From: Terriglobales bacterium
GTDB taxonomy: Bacteria > Acidobacteriota > Terriglobia > Terriglobales > Acidobacteriaceae
DNA: 63,795 nt
Assembly: GCA_035567895.1 (NCBI GenBank)
Contig: DATMPC010000076.1
Location: 1 to 63,795, forward strand
Direction of reading: 5' to 3'
Part shown: positions 50,162 through 60,267 of the stretch, piece by piece
Position numbering within the stretch: the first letter of the stretch is position 1
Layout: each line of letters opens with the position of its first letter
Translations under genes and position numbers: made by a program
Notes under the pieces: model-generated
The model's input: only the letters and a program-made list of their open reading frames with translations
The model's database searches: none
What the model was told of the DNA's origin: nothing

Positions 50162-51229
50162 ATGTCTCCCGTTCTCCATGCCACTCCGAATCGTCGCGCC
50201 GACATCCTCTTTACCGTGGCGGTGCTCGGCGGACTATACGCTGCCTACGTCGTTCGCCACATGCTGTTGTTGATCTATGTAAGTGCTCTCTTTGCCGTAG
50301 TACTCTCACCTCTGATTCAGCTCATTGCGAGAATTCACATTGGGAAATGGCGTCCGGGGCATGGCATTGCGTTGCTAATCCTGATCGTGGGACTCGCCAC
50401 CGTCCTGACTCTGTTTCTGGTTTTCGCTCTGCCACCGATCTTTCATGATGCCCGTTCGATGGCTTCGGAGTGGCCGCGTCGTTTAGCCGAACTTGCTAAC
50501 CGCGCTCGCAACGTGCCTTTCGTGGAAAGCATCGACATAACCAAAATCGACGACTACATCGCAGCCGCATCAGGTGGCGCATTCGGATTCTTCACCGGGC
50601 TCGCAGGCAGCATGTTTGGCCTGTTCACCGGAATCGTGCTCACTTCGTATTTCATCATCGATGGGGAAAGTGTATTTACTTGGGCAATCACACTATTCCC
50701 GCTCGATCAGCGCGAGCGACTCTCGCGCACGCTGCTGCGGGCTGAGGAGCGGCTGCGGCACTGGCTGGTAGGCCAGGGTGCGCTAATGATGAGTATAGGA
50801 GCGAGCAGTTTCGTAGTTTTTGGTTTGATGCACGTGAAATACTACTACGTGCTTGCTGCGTTTGCAGCGCTGGCGAACATTGTTCCCGTTGTGGGAGCGC
50901 TGAGTTCACTCGCGCTAGCCAGCATGGTGGCTGCCTTCGATTCCTGGCACAAGCTACTTGGCGTGCTGATCTTCTACGGCATCTACTACCAGTTGGAGAA
51001 CGCATTCCTCGCGCCGAGAATCATGAAGAGCACCATCGACCTGCCTCCACTTGGCGTGATTACGGCCCTGATGATCGGAGGCACGATGGCCGGGATTCTC
51101 GGGGCGCTGGTTGCAGTTCCAACAGCCGCGCTGGTTGCCGTGCTGGTGGACGAATACCTTGTGCAGAAACAAAGGATCGTCACCCACGACCACGACTTCG
51201 AAGTGAGCCGCACCACTCACGAATTCTAG
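50162..51229 (+). CDS. AI-2E family transporter
   Basis: A 355-residue membrane protein of the AI-2E/PerM/TqsA family with about seven to eight helices: two at the start (about 15-50), a cytoplasmic helical part near 95-130, then helices at about 155-175, 205-250, 265-300 and 310-330. FFTGLAGSMFGLFTGIVLTS (near 140) and NIVPVVGALSSLALASMVAA (near 238) are typical. Proposed roles are export or exchange of small molecules or ions; despite the name AI-2 transport is not general. No ribosome-binding site is visible before the ATG because the repeat ends there. It converges on the first receptor gene, with a shared terminator. Confidence 0.88.
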   Translation: MSPVLHATPNRRADILFTVAVLGGLYAAYVVRHMLLLIYVSALFAVVLSPLIQLIARIHIGKWRPGHGIALLILIVGLATVLTLFLVFALPPIFHDARSMASEWPRRLAELANRARNVPFVESIDITKIDDYIAAASGGAFGFFTGLAGSMFGLFTGIVLTSYFIIDGESVFTWAITLFPLDQRERLSRTLLRAEERLRHWLVGQGALMMSIGASSFVVFGLMHVKYYYVLAAFAALANIVPVVGALSSLALASMVAAFDSWHKLLGVLIFYGIYYQLENAFLAPRIMKSTIDLPPLGVITALMIGGTMAGILGALVAVPTAALVAVLVDEYLVQKQRIVTHDHDFEVSRTTHEF

Positions 51230-51241
51230 ATCTCAAACAAG

Positions 51242-51269
51242 AAAAGGAGGGCCGATAAGCCCTCCTTTT
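51242..51269. terminator. Bidirectional intrinsic terminator
   Basis: AAAAGGAGGGC and GCCCTCCTTTT form a perfect 11-bp stem around CGATAA. With A-run on one side and T-run on the other it can stop transcription from both the AI-2E gene and the receptor gene. Confidence 0.9.
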
Positions 51270-51283
51270 AGACTCAAACATTT

Positions 51284-54200
51284 CTACCATCTTAAGCGCA
51301 ACCCGAACTCAATCTGGCGTGAGTCGTATCCCGTTGCCTGGGCACTGACTCGGCCAAAAGTTGCCGGACTGTTGAGATTCATCGACGGATCGTCCGGTTG
51401 GAAATGGTTCAGCACGTTAGTCATCATCGCAGTGAAGGTGAGACCAACCCGCTCAGTTGCGCGGATGTCTTTGGTCACCGTCATGTCGAGGTTCCAACGC
51501 GGGAATCCCCGGAGGATGCCAAAGCCGTTACCGCGCTCGTCAACTCCCAAAATGAGCCGACGGAACTGGCCATAAGCTGCCGTTGGATCGCCGAACATGT
51601 TGAGCCACTCCGTAGAGGTGCCGGTAGCGCCCTTCGACGTTGCCGTCGTGCCAACTGTTCCGGTTGGCGACGTCTTGAAGTAGTTGAGAGAGTTGCCGCC
51701 GTTGAAGCTACCGTTGGTGAGGACCACGTTGTAGATGGAGCTTTGGCTCGGATCAGATTGACCGAACGCTTCCCGGCTCGTGCTCGTTCCCGAGCCATCC
51801 TGTTGGACCACATTCAGCGGGAAACCGCTCTGCGCAGTGAATAATGGTGAGATCGACCAGCCACCGAGCAGGTGTCCCAGAATTCCCTGCTGGGTTTTGT
51901 AAAACGATGGCTGGTAATTGAGAGCCATATTGTAAATGAACTTCACGTCAAATCCGTTCGGTCCGTACTCGCTTTCCAGATTCCAGGGATCGAGAACCGT
52001 GCGCGTGCTGCGGGCCTGAACCTCTCCACCGGTTCCGAACGAGCGGCCCCAGGTGAAGTTCGAGCGCGCAGTGATTCCGTGCCAATCGCGGAAAGTAGCA
52101 GTTGCGAACAGCCCGTTGTAGTTGCCGTAGCCGTTGCTGGTGTCGAACTCAAATGCCTGGAATTGGCGGCAAACAATGACATTGGCCGCACACCCGCCCG
52201 GTGGATTCATTCCCGGATTGGTCCTGCCTAACGTCCATGAAGTAGAGGTCGCCATTGCATTCCATAGTTCATACACGCGATTCGAGGCAATCAATGAACG
52301 TTGCGCTGCAATTAGCGCGGCGGTACAACTGGCCGCTGCCTTGCAGAAGTTAGAAGTTGGCCCGCCTAATGCCTGCTCAACGAATGGCTGCGGCGTAGGT
52401 GTGGTCACGTTCGCAGCGGGACATACTTGTACATTCAGTCCGCAAATCGCCGTGTACATACTGGCGTAAGCGTTAGCGAAGGTCTGTCCGCCGAGCGTAG
52501 TCATGTACGGGATCGCATCAACGTTAATCTCCTGGAACTCGTTGTTGATGATCTTTCCGATGTACCCAGCTTCAACAAAGAGCTTTGATGAGACCTCGCG
52601 TTGGATGGACAAAGTAAACGAGTCGTTAACGCTGGGTCGCGTATCTGGATCGAGTCCCGAGCCCGGCGCCGCCGCTAAATTGCCGTTAACGCCAGGGAGG
52701 TAAGGTTGCGCTAGCGTGCTGGAAGGAGCGCCGCCGAGAGGTGCGACCAGGCCGTCGGTCCCGATTCGGAACGCAGTCGATGGATTTACGCCACCCGTTC
52801 CTAAACACTGACCGTTGCTCGACGCCCCCACGCAAGCAACTGCCTGCATGATGCCGGTACCCAGAAGTGGAACCAGCACTTGGTTTACGCCGTTGAGCCG
52901 GCCGTAGATGCGGCTGTAACCGCCACGAATGACGCTCTTGCCGTCACCGAGAAGTGAGCCAAGGATGCCGCTGGTGAAATGCGGGTTCCAGGCTGCAGAG
53001 GCCCGTGGACTTATGCCCTTGTAAAACGGATCGTACGGATACTTGCGCCCGCCGGTCACGTTGTTCACGAGAGCAAAGCCGAGAACCGGGTTGTAAACCT
53101 GTCCAGCGAGAGCGGCGCTTTTTCGCTGGGCAAGGTAGTCCGTCATGCGGATTGCGTTCCCACCCTGATCCGTCAGCATCACCTGTTTGCCGGATGTCTC
53201 GTATGGTGGCATCTCCACCGCGTACGAGAGGCCATACGTAACGGTGAAACTGGGCTTCATGTGCCAGGTATCGCTCCAATAGCCCTGGTAATAGGGAATG
53301 ATGCTCTTGTCTTGCGCGTGCGTACCCAGCGGAAGCAGATGAAGATCCGATCCAGCTCGGGTGTAGAGGGTCTGCGGTTGACTCACGATTCCAAGCACGT
53401 CGGCGACGAGCGTCTGGAAGTTGCTTTGTTGCGATGAAGGCACAATACTCGTCGGTGGCAGGAAGCCCGACCAGGAGATTCCCGCACCATCGGTCACCTG
53501 ATACACATTCGCGGCCATGGTTCCCTGGCCATTGTCATTGCGATCGTGCCAATCGAAGTTGCGCTGATAGAGGCCACCAAATTGGAACAGGTGGTTGCCT
53601 TTCAGCAGATTCAAATCGTCGCGGAACATATGATCCTGGCCATCCCAGAAGCGCGTACGGACGTCCTGCGTATTGACGTTGTACGGAATCAAGGCATTGC
53701 GGCCACCTCCGGCTGCCGTGGTCTCGCCACCAATCTCTACAGCGCCGCCCAAACCAGCAATGGGCTGGGGAGGAGCTCCCGCATCGCCCCACTGCCACCA
53801 GTTGTAGGTGTAGCTATAGTGGAAGTCATTTGTCAGGTTTGAGCCAATCGTGGTGTTGAGCCCGAAGACGAGGATCGACGGATACGACGGCAAGTTGCGG
53901 GTCGAAGTATATTGGCCCTTGGTTCCTCCCAGAATGCCGCCTACGTCAGCTTGAGCAAGATCTGCCTGGCTCAGCTTGTAGTAGCGGTAGCTGCCCATGA
54001 AATGCCAGTTCTTTGCGAAGTCGTGATCTAGGCGGACAACCCAGTTGTTGTCGCTCTGCGGCAGTCTGATTGTATTTCTGTAGCCAATCGTGTTAAACGA
54101 ATCGCCGACCGTTGAAGTCGGAGCAAGGTCGTTGCCTACCGGCATGAACTGCGACCAAATCTGGTTGACGATTGGGTTGATTCCGATGCCGCGTGGATCG

Positions 54201-55531
54201 CACGGCTGATTGCCACCAGAGCCGCATACGTTCGCCGGCTGGTAGGTGACGCCGTTTACCGTAACCGGGTTCGGGTTGAGGTTGAACGGCATCCAGGCAT
54301 TCGGCGCGAAACTCACCCCGTTCAGAGTGATCGGGTTGGAGCTACTGTTCTGGATTTGTATAACACCCGCTCGCAGTAGGGGAGAAGGAGTTGATTTCTC
54401 TAAAGTCGTGATGTTGGGAAAGCGAACCCCTTGGTAGAAGCCGAAGATGTAAGTCTTTCCACCAAGAAAGTTGAAAGGCAGAACTGGTCCGCCCGCAGAA
54501 GCGCCAAAGCGATTCTGGTGACGCGAAGGTAGCGGTGTGAAACCTCGAGTGCCGCCGGTAGCGGGATCGGTCGAGGGTGTATGGCCGTTCGCCCAACTGT
54601 TGGCCGAAAAATTCGTTCCGTAATAGTACTCGTAACCTGTGCCATGCCACGTGTTCGTGCCGCGTCGAGTCGCCATCGTGACCTGACTGCCTGCCGCAGA
54701 GTTGAAGTCGGCGGTTTGTCCGGCGATGCCAACCTTGAACTCCTCAATACTCTCGATCGGAGTGGGCACAACCCCGTTGGGGACTGCGCTGCCGCCGCCA
54801 GTGATCGGATTGCCGGCGAAGCCGCTTAGGTAAACCGTGTTTGTGCCGTCCATATCGCTGGAGTTGTTGCCGCCATCGAGCACGAACATGTTCTGGTCCG
54901 CATTGGAACCAGCCACTGAACCCGCTTGTCCGGCAGTTCCATTAACAGGCGTTGTAGCAGGCTGTAGTAGTGCCAAACCGGAAACATCACGGCTAAGCCC
55001 CGGCAGCGCCTGCGCCATGTCGAAGTTCATGGTGGTGCCGATCGTGGCGTTCATCGTCTGCAGCTGAGCGCCACTAGCCTGCACCTCGACCACTGTGCTG
55101 ACAGCTCCGACTTCGAGCGAGATATTCGTAGTTGCAACGGAACCAACGTTTACGTCCTGCCTGATCTTTACAGCCTTGAAGCCGGGCTGAGTGACAGTGA
55201 TTTCGTACGTTGCGGGCGGAAGGTTCGCAAACACATAGCGACCCGCGGTGTTGGTGGACGTGGCGCGTTTCTCGGTCGTCGTAGTGTCGGTGGCCGTGAT
55301 GTTGGCGCCGACGAGTACCGCTCCTGAGTTGTCGGTTACGACGCCAACGATGGTGCCCGACGAGCCGACTTGAGCGAACAGCGGCATCGCGCAAAGCGCA
55401 AGTAGGAAACCTGCCCACGCGAGGAATCGGACGATCGTTTTAGATACTTCGTCTTTAAACGTGACTGGGGTGTAAAAAACTCCTCTGCCTGTCAGAAGTG
55501 GCCTCTGACATGGCGAGACTTGGCTTGTCAT
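51284..55531 (-). CDS. TonB-dependent receptor with carboxypeptidase-regulatory N-terminal domain (Oar-like)
   Basis: A 1415-residue outer-membrane protein. The ATG at 55531 has GGAGGGA before it and replaces a TTG 26 codons upstream. A hydrophobic signal is at about 37-56 (LAWAGFLLALCAMPLFAQ). The CarboxypepD_reg/Cna-B-like domain (GTIVGVVTDNSGAVLVGANI, about 61-150) is followed by the plug (LDGGNNSSDMDGTNTVYLSG, near 240) and a very long 22-strand-type barrel ending RQIEFGLRLRW with terminal aromatic residue. Acidobacteria carry many such Oar-like receptors, assumed to import oligosaccharides or peptides. The gene shares promoter and leader with the broken receptor upstream, so they are tandem duplicates. 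Confidence 0.92.
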   Translation of the reverse strand: MTSQVSPCQRPLLTGRGVFYTPVTFKDEVSKTIVRFLAWAGFLLALCAMPLFAQVGSSGTIVGVVTDNSGAVLVGANITATDTTTTEKRATSTNTAGRYVFANLPPATYEITVTQPGFKAVKIRQDVNVGSVATTNISLEVGAVSTVVEVQASGAQLQTMNATIGTTMNFDMAQALPGLSRDVSGLALLQPATTPVNGTAGQAGSVAGSNADQNMFVLDGGNNSSDMDGTNTVYLSGFAGNPITGGGSAVPNGVVPTPIESIEEFKVGIAGQTADFNSAAGSQVTMATRRGTNTWHGTGYEYYYGTNFSANSWANGHTPSTDPATGGTRGFTPLPSRHQNRFGASAGGPVLPFNFLGGKTYIFGFYQGVRFPNITTLEKSTPSPLLRAGVIQIQNSSSNPITLNGVSFAPNAWMPFNLNPNPVTVNGVTYQPANVCGSGGNQPCDPRGIGINPIVNQIWSQFMPVGNDLAPTSTVGDSFNTIGYRNTIRLPQSDNNWVVRLDHDFAKNWHFMGSYRYYKLSQADLAQADVGGILGGTKGQYTSTRNLPSYPSILVFGLNTTIGSNLTNDFHYSYTYNWWQWGDAGAPPQPIAGLGGAVEIGGETTAAGGGRNALIPYNVNTQDVRTRFWDGQDHMFRDDLNLLKGNHLFQFGGLYQRNFDWHDRNDNGQGTMAANVYQVTDGAGISWSGFLPPTSIVPSSQQSNFQTLVADVLGIVSQPQTLYTRAGSDLHLLPLGTHAQDKSIIPYYQGYWSDTWHMKPSFTVTYGLSYAVEMPPYETSGKQVMLTDQGGNAIRMTDYLAQRKSAALAGQVYNPVLGFALVNNVTGGRKYPYDPFYKGISPRASAAWNPHFTSGILGSLLGDGKSVIRGGYSRIYGRLNGVNQVLVPLLGTGIMQAVACVGASSNGQCLGTGGVNPSTAFRIGTDGLVAPLGGAPSSTLAQPYLPGVNGNLAAAPGSGLDPDTRPSVNDSFTLSIQREVSSKLFVEAGYIGKIINNEFQEINVDAIPYMTTLGGQTFANAYASMYTAICGLNVQVCPAANVTTPTPQPFVEQALGGPTSNFCKAAASCTAALIAAQRSLIASNRVYELWNAMATSTSWTLGRTNPGMNPPGGCAANVIVCRQFQAFEFDTSNGYGNYNGLFATATFRDWHGITARSNFTWGRSFGTGGEVQARSTRTVLDPWNLESEYGPNGFDVKFIYNMALNYQPSFYKTQQGILGHLLGGWSISPLFTAQSGFPLNVVQQDGSGTSTSREAFGQSDPSQSSIYNVVLTNGSFNGGNSLNYFKTSPTGTVGTTATSKGATGTSTEWLNMFGDPTAAYGQFRRLILGVDERGNGFGILRGFPRWNLDMTVTKDIRATERVGLTFTAMMTNVLNHFQPDDPSMNLNSPATFGRVSAQATGYDSRQIEFGLRLRW

Positions 55532-55649
55532 GCGTCCCTCCAGAAAATCTCGGACGGCTTGTGGCGCCGAGCAAAATTCCAGACGACTTATGAAGGGGGC
55601 CTCAACCAAACCCGATCAACAAGGCTTGGCTTCTTTATTTGGTCGCGCA

Positions 55650-55678
55650 GCTTAGCACAAGCTGATAGTGGCTGTCAG
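55650..55678 (-). promoter_or_regulatory. Promoter of the first receptor gene
   Basis: CTGACA (55673-55678) and CTAAGC (55650-55655) are separated by 17 bases, with TGTG before the -10. The same boxes with the same spacing precede the second receptor, and the surrounding 80 bases are conserved too. The leader to the ATG is about 110 bases. Confidence 0.6.
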
Positions 55679-55819
55679 GGACTAAGCGAGGCAGAAAGGG
55701 GCGAAAGGCGTCAAAATTTGGATAAGTCGTATCTGTAACAACAATAAGTCCCTAGATTCTGTGGTCTCGTCCCCGGTATGGGTTTGATCCAGAGCGGGCG
55801 TGAGGCAGGTACCCGGAAG

Positions 55820-55853
55820 AAAAAGGCCGGTATCGAATCTTCCGATACCGGCC
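55820..55853 (-). terminator. Intrinsic terminator of the second receptor gene
   Basis: GGCCGGTATCG and CGATACCGGCC form an 11-bp perfect stem; on the minus strand it is followed by TTTTTCTTCC. It lies 24 bases after the stop codon. Confidence 0.9.
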
Positions 55854-55876
55854 ATTTGCTGGAGAAGAGGCCTTCG

Positions 55877-58800
55877 TTAGAAGCTGACTCTCAAACCAAA
55901 CTCCATTTGACGCGGGTTGTTGCCTTGAGAATTGAGGACGCCGAAGGCGCTCGGTGTCTGGAGGTCGAGCAACGGGTCAAAGAACTGGTTGTGGTTCAGG
56001 ACATTCGTGAACACAACCTGGAATTCGCTATTGAACCGCTCCGTTATTCTGAATTTCTTCTTCAAGCTCAGATCCATGTTCCAGTAGGGCATGCCGCGGA
56101 ACGATCCCACGCCTCCAGCCCGGTTGTCGATTCCCAGAATCGGAGAACGAACCTGGCTATAGACCGCTACGGGATTCGAGAACATGTTGAGCGCAGCATT
56201 GCCGGTGCCCGCCGTAGATGTTCCCACATTGTTTCCGAATGAATCGGTGCCGCCTGCAACATTCTTATGGACCGAGTTGCTCGGACTGGACTTGCCCGTG
56301 AAAATGCAGTTCTCGGTATCGTTGAAGTCAACGTTGTCGGCTCCCCCAAAGCCCTGGGCTCCGGACCCACCTTGGAAGTCAGCTCCGGTGAGAGTGTTGC
56401 AGAACAGTGGTTCTCCACTGCCTGCGGTGAAGATTGTGCCAATGTCCCACCCACCTAGAAGGTGTCCCACCAGGCCTTGCTGGTTCTTGTAGAACGGCGG
56501 TTGATATACGGCAAAAATGTTGTAGACCCAGGTGCGATCGAATCCCTGTACGCCGTACATCTTGTCGAGATCAAAGGGATCGTCCGCGGTGTAGCCGCTC
56601 GTGGCCTGGACGAAAGCTCCAGTTCCCAGCGCTTTGCTGTAAGTGAGGTTCTGCTGCAAAGTAAGTCCACGCCAATCATTCATGCGCAGCGAAACGAAAC
56701 CGGCATTGTAATTCCCGTGGCCGATGCTGGCGTTAACGCCAACGCCGCTGGTGAGCTGACCCGAGGCAGAAGTGGCGATTGGGCAGTTAAGCATGCTGCA
56801 GCCAAAGTTGAATCCTGGACTCGTTCCTCCCTGGTCCAGGGCAGACCACAAATCCCACACTGCCTGATTCTGGAAGTTGCCGAATTGCTTGTTGACGACA
56901 GCAGTTGTGCAGTTTGCAAAGCCGGTGCAGAAACCGGTACCAGAAAGTGCTGCCTCAAAGAACGGTTGTGCCGCTACGGTTGGCACACCAGCTGCGCCGC
57001 AAGCCGCTGCTGAGACGTTGCATTTCATGGCGGTCTCAACGTTTGCATAGGCCTGAGCAAAGGTCTGCCCACCTTTTGTCATCATGTAGGGAACTGCATT
57101 AATGTTGATGGGCTGATACTCGTGGTCAATCAAACGCCCAATGTATCCAACTTCCATCGTCACCCGATTCGTTAGCTGACGCTGGATGGTGACGTCAAAC
57201 GAATCCACGACGTTGGGCCGGAAGTTAGGATCCAGCGATTCGCCAGCGCCGGCAGCAATATCATTGATGCCGGGAAATACGGGTTGGGGAAGGTTCTGTT
57301 TAGCTACGCCCAAGGGAGCGTTGTTCCCGTCAACGCCAATTCGGAACGCTAGTCAGATCAAGCGGTCCAGCGCATTGTCCGTTCCGGTTGGGTGTTTTGC
57401 ACTGAACCGGCTGAATGAGGCCGGTACCCAGCAGCGGAACGAGCACTAAGTCCACGCCATTCAAACGACCATAGATTCGACCGTAGCCTGCGCGGAAAAC
57501 GCTCTTATCGTCGCCAAAGATCTTCCCCATCCAACTATCGCTACCAAAGTGCGGGTTCCAGGCGGCAGCGACACGGGGACTGAATGATCCGTAAAAAGGA
57601 TTGTAGGGATACTTCGACGGATTCGCGGTGTTCCCAATAAGGGAGAAGCCTACAACTGGATTAAAAACCTGACCCTGTAATGCCGCATTCTTTTTGGCGT
57701 TGAGGTAATCCTCAAGTTCAGCGGATTATTCTGCGCATCCACCAGAATTACCTGTTTGCCATCTTGCTCGGTGGGAGGCATTTCCAATGTCCAACCCAAA
57801 CCATACGTGAAAGTAAAGTTCGGCTTAAGGTGCCAACTGTCGCTGAAGTAGATGTTGTAATACGGAATCGTGCTCTTGTCCGTTGCCGGAGTGAGCGGCG
57901 GATTCAAGGCCAAGTTTTTTCCCGTTCGGGTAAACGCAATCTGCGAATCGGTCACGATTCCGTAGATAGCCGCAGCCATTCGATTAAAGGCGGTTGTATC
58001 CGGTCCCAAAGCTGACATGTCAACATTGGGCGCGCCATTAGAGTCCCCGAGCTGGTACACAGGGTAATAGTTGATTCCGCCACCGTTGTCTGTGCGCTGG
58101 TGATAATTCCAATTGCGTTGATACTGCCCGCCGAACTGGAGCAGATGGGTCCCATGCAGCATAGTAACGTCGTCCCGCAGGAAGTTATCGTGTCCATCCC
58201 AGAATCGCGTACGGGTCTGTTGCGTGTTCACGTTATATGGTGCAAGGACATTGTAGTGCTGCTCTCCGAGCGGCTCGATGGCTCCGCCCAAGCCGGCGAA
58301 CTGCACAGGATCGCCTTGCGTGGACCACGACCAATAGTTGCGCAGATAGCTGTAGTGGAAATCGTTGGTGGTACTGCTGCTGATATTCATTGTTAGTCCG
58401 GCCACGTAATACCAAGGCTGCTGCGGACGATTCGAATTCGACGTCGGCGTGCCTAATTTATCGCCAGGGAAGAACCCGCCGATATCGTACTGGTCGGCAG
58501 TTGCTCGAGTCAGTTTGTAGATGCGGTAGCTGGTATTGAAGTGCCACTTTGCACCAAAATCATGGTCAAGCCGGACCACCCCGAAATCATCTTTTTGGGG
58601 AAGGGCGATGTTGCCCTTGAAGCCCTGGGTGTTCACTCCGTCACATCGGCTGCCAAGCAGGGAGCCGCTAATAAACGATCCGGTGCAGCCTGGATCGTTC
58701 GGGAGTGGCATGTACTTTGTCCACATTTGCGAGACGATAGGATTGATGCCGATCCCACGAGGATCGAGCGTCTTAAGGTTGTACTGGATGCCCGTGCTCG

Positions 58801-59934
58801 TGTCGGTCAGCAGTCCATTGCGCATGGCCGCCGTCGGAACCGGCCGCTCGATAGTGATGGAGTTCGGCCACCGGAATCCCTGGTAGTTGCCGAACATGTA
58901 CGTCTTTCCGCCGAGAATCTCCTTTGGAATGATTGGACCACCAAGCGCCGCGCCGAAGCGGCTGTAGTGATATCCCGGAATTGGCGTTTTTGAAAGGTTG
59001 TTGTCCCAAGTGTTCGCATTGAAATTGTTGTCGAGGTAGTACTCGTAAACAGTGCCGTGAATAGTGTTGGTTCCGCGCTTTGTCACTACCTGCACTTGAG
59101 CGCCCGAGGAGTTATTGAAGTCCGCGGTCTGATTCGCGGTATTTACCTTGAATTCCTCGACGCTATCCGCGGGCGTAGGCATCACTCCCGTTGGCGTACC
59201 TACGCCGGTGAGCTGGCTGGCAATGCCACCCGTCGGGTCTCCTCCGAAGCTCGGCGTGTACACGTTCATACTGCCGTCCATGTCATTCGTGTTGTTGCCG
59301 CCATCAAGTTGGAAACTGGCCTGATCAACAACCGTGCCCGCTACGCTTCCATCTGGGCTGACTCCGGGCTGCAGAGTCACAAAGGTGCTTACATCCCGGC
59401 CAAGACTCGGCAGCGAATCCAGCGCAACTCCATTTACCGTGTTGCCAACCGTGGCATTCATCGTCTGAAGTTCGGTGCCAGTAGTCTCCACAGTGATCTC
59501 TTCCGTCACCGAGCCCACTGGCAGGTTGATGTCTTCAGTCAAAGACCTCCCTATTTCGACTCTCTGGTCGCGCACGAATGCGGTTTGGAAGCCTTGCTTA
59601 CTAATCTTTATGTCGTAGGTTCCGGGACTGACGTTGGGGAATGTGTAATGCCCCGCGCTGTTTGTCGCCGTCTTTGAAGTAGTGTTCGTGCTCTTGTCTA
59701 TGATTGAGACATCGGCTGAGGGAACGACTGCGCCTTGCGGATCGGTTACGGTACCGACAATTGCTCCTGTCGCACCAGTTTGAGCAAATGTGGCGCTCGC
59801 ACCCAGCGCCAAGAAGAGTATCAATATGGTTAGTACTGCTAGAGCTTTCTTTCCGAGCTGCGTTAATTGTGAGATGGGTGTACAGCTCGCGAGTATCAGA
59901 CTTGGTGTCTGATGGGGGATTTGCTGCCCTGCAT
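55877..59934 (-). pseudogene. Second TonB-dependent receptor, broken by frameshifts
   Basis: About 1320 codons in total, homologous along its length to the receptor at 51284. The N-terminal piece (open from 59824 to 57650) has the regulatory domain (GAIVGTVTDPQGAVVPSADV) and plug (LDGGNNTNDMDGSMNVYTPS). One base is missing around 57705-57725, the frame shifts (DYLNAKKNAALQGQVFNP can be read only in the new frame), and two bases are missing around 57346-57352, which restores the first frame for the C-terminal piece (FRIGVDGNNAPLGVAKQNLP to MEFGLRVSF). At the 5' end, ATG 59934 with GGAGGG is followed by an early stop and another shift before the signal peptide (KKALAVLTILILFLALGASA). It is a pseudogene unless the sequence has errors. 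Confidence 0.85.
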
Positions 59935-60074
59935 ACGACCCTCCAGAAATATCAGTCGCCAGAGGCGTTAAGCCGGAAGCGCTGAATAAGAATCCAGACG
60001 ACTTATGAAAAGAGCTGCTTTAGGACGTCCCTACCCAAGTGCAACCAGGCCCGGGAGCCCTATTTGGCCGGGCA

Positions 60075-60103
60075 GCTTAGCACATGCCGATGATCGTTGT
60101 CAG
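60075..60103 (-). promoter_or_regulatory. Promoter of the second receptor gene
   Basis: CTGACA (60098-60103), 17 bases, CTAAGC (60075-60080), with TGTG before the -10. The layout is the same as at 55650. The gap 59935-60267 between this receptor and asd contains the conserved leader and no other feature I can support. Confidence 0.6.
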
Positions 60104-60267
60104 GGATGAAGCGGAGTGAAAAGGGGCAGAATTGGTTAAATTTTGTATGAACGGTTATTGATGGGAGTTATTAGTCCCGCGTTTTCCGGTTCTGGTCCCA
60201 CCGTAGATGAACACTTTTAGTGCTTTTTCAAAGCTGCTACTGTAAACAAGGAAGCAATTCCTTGAAG

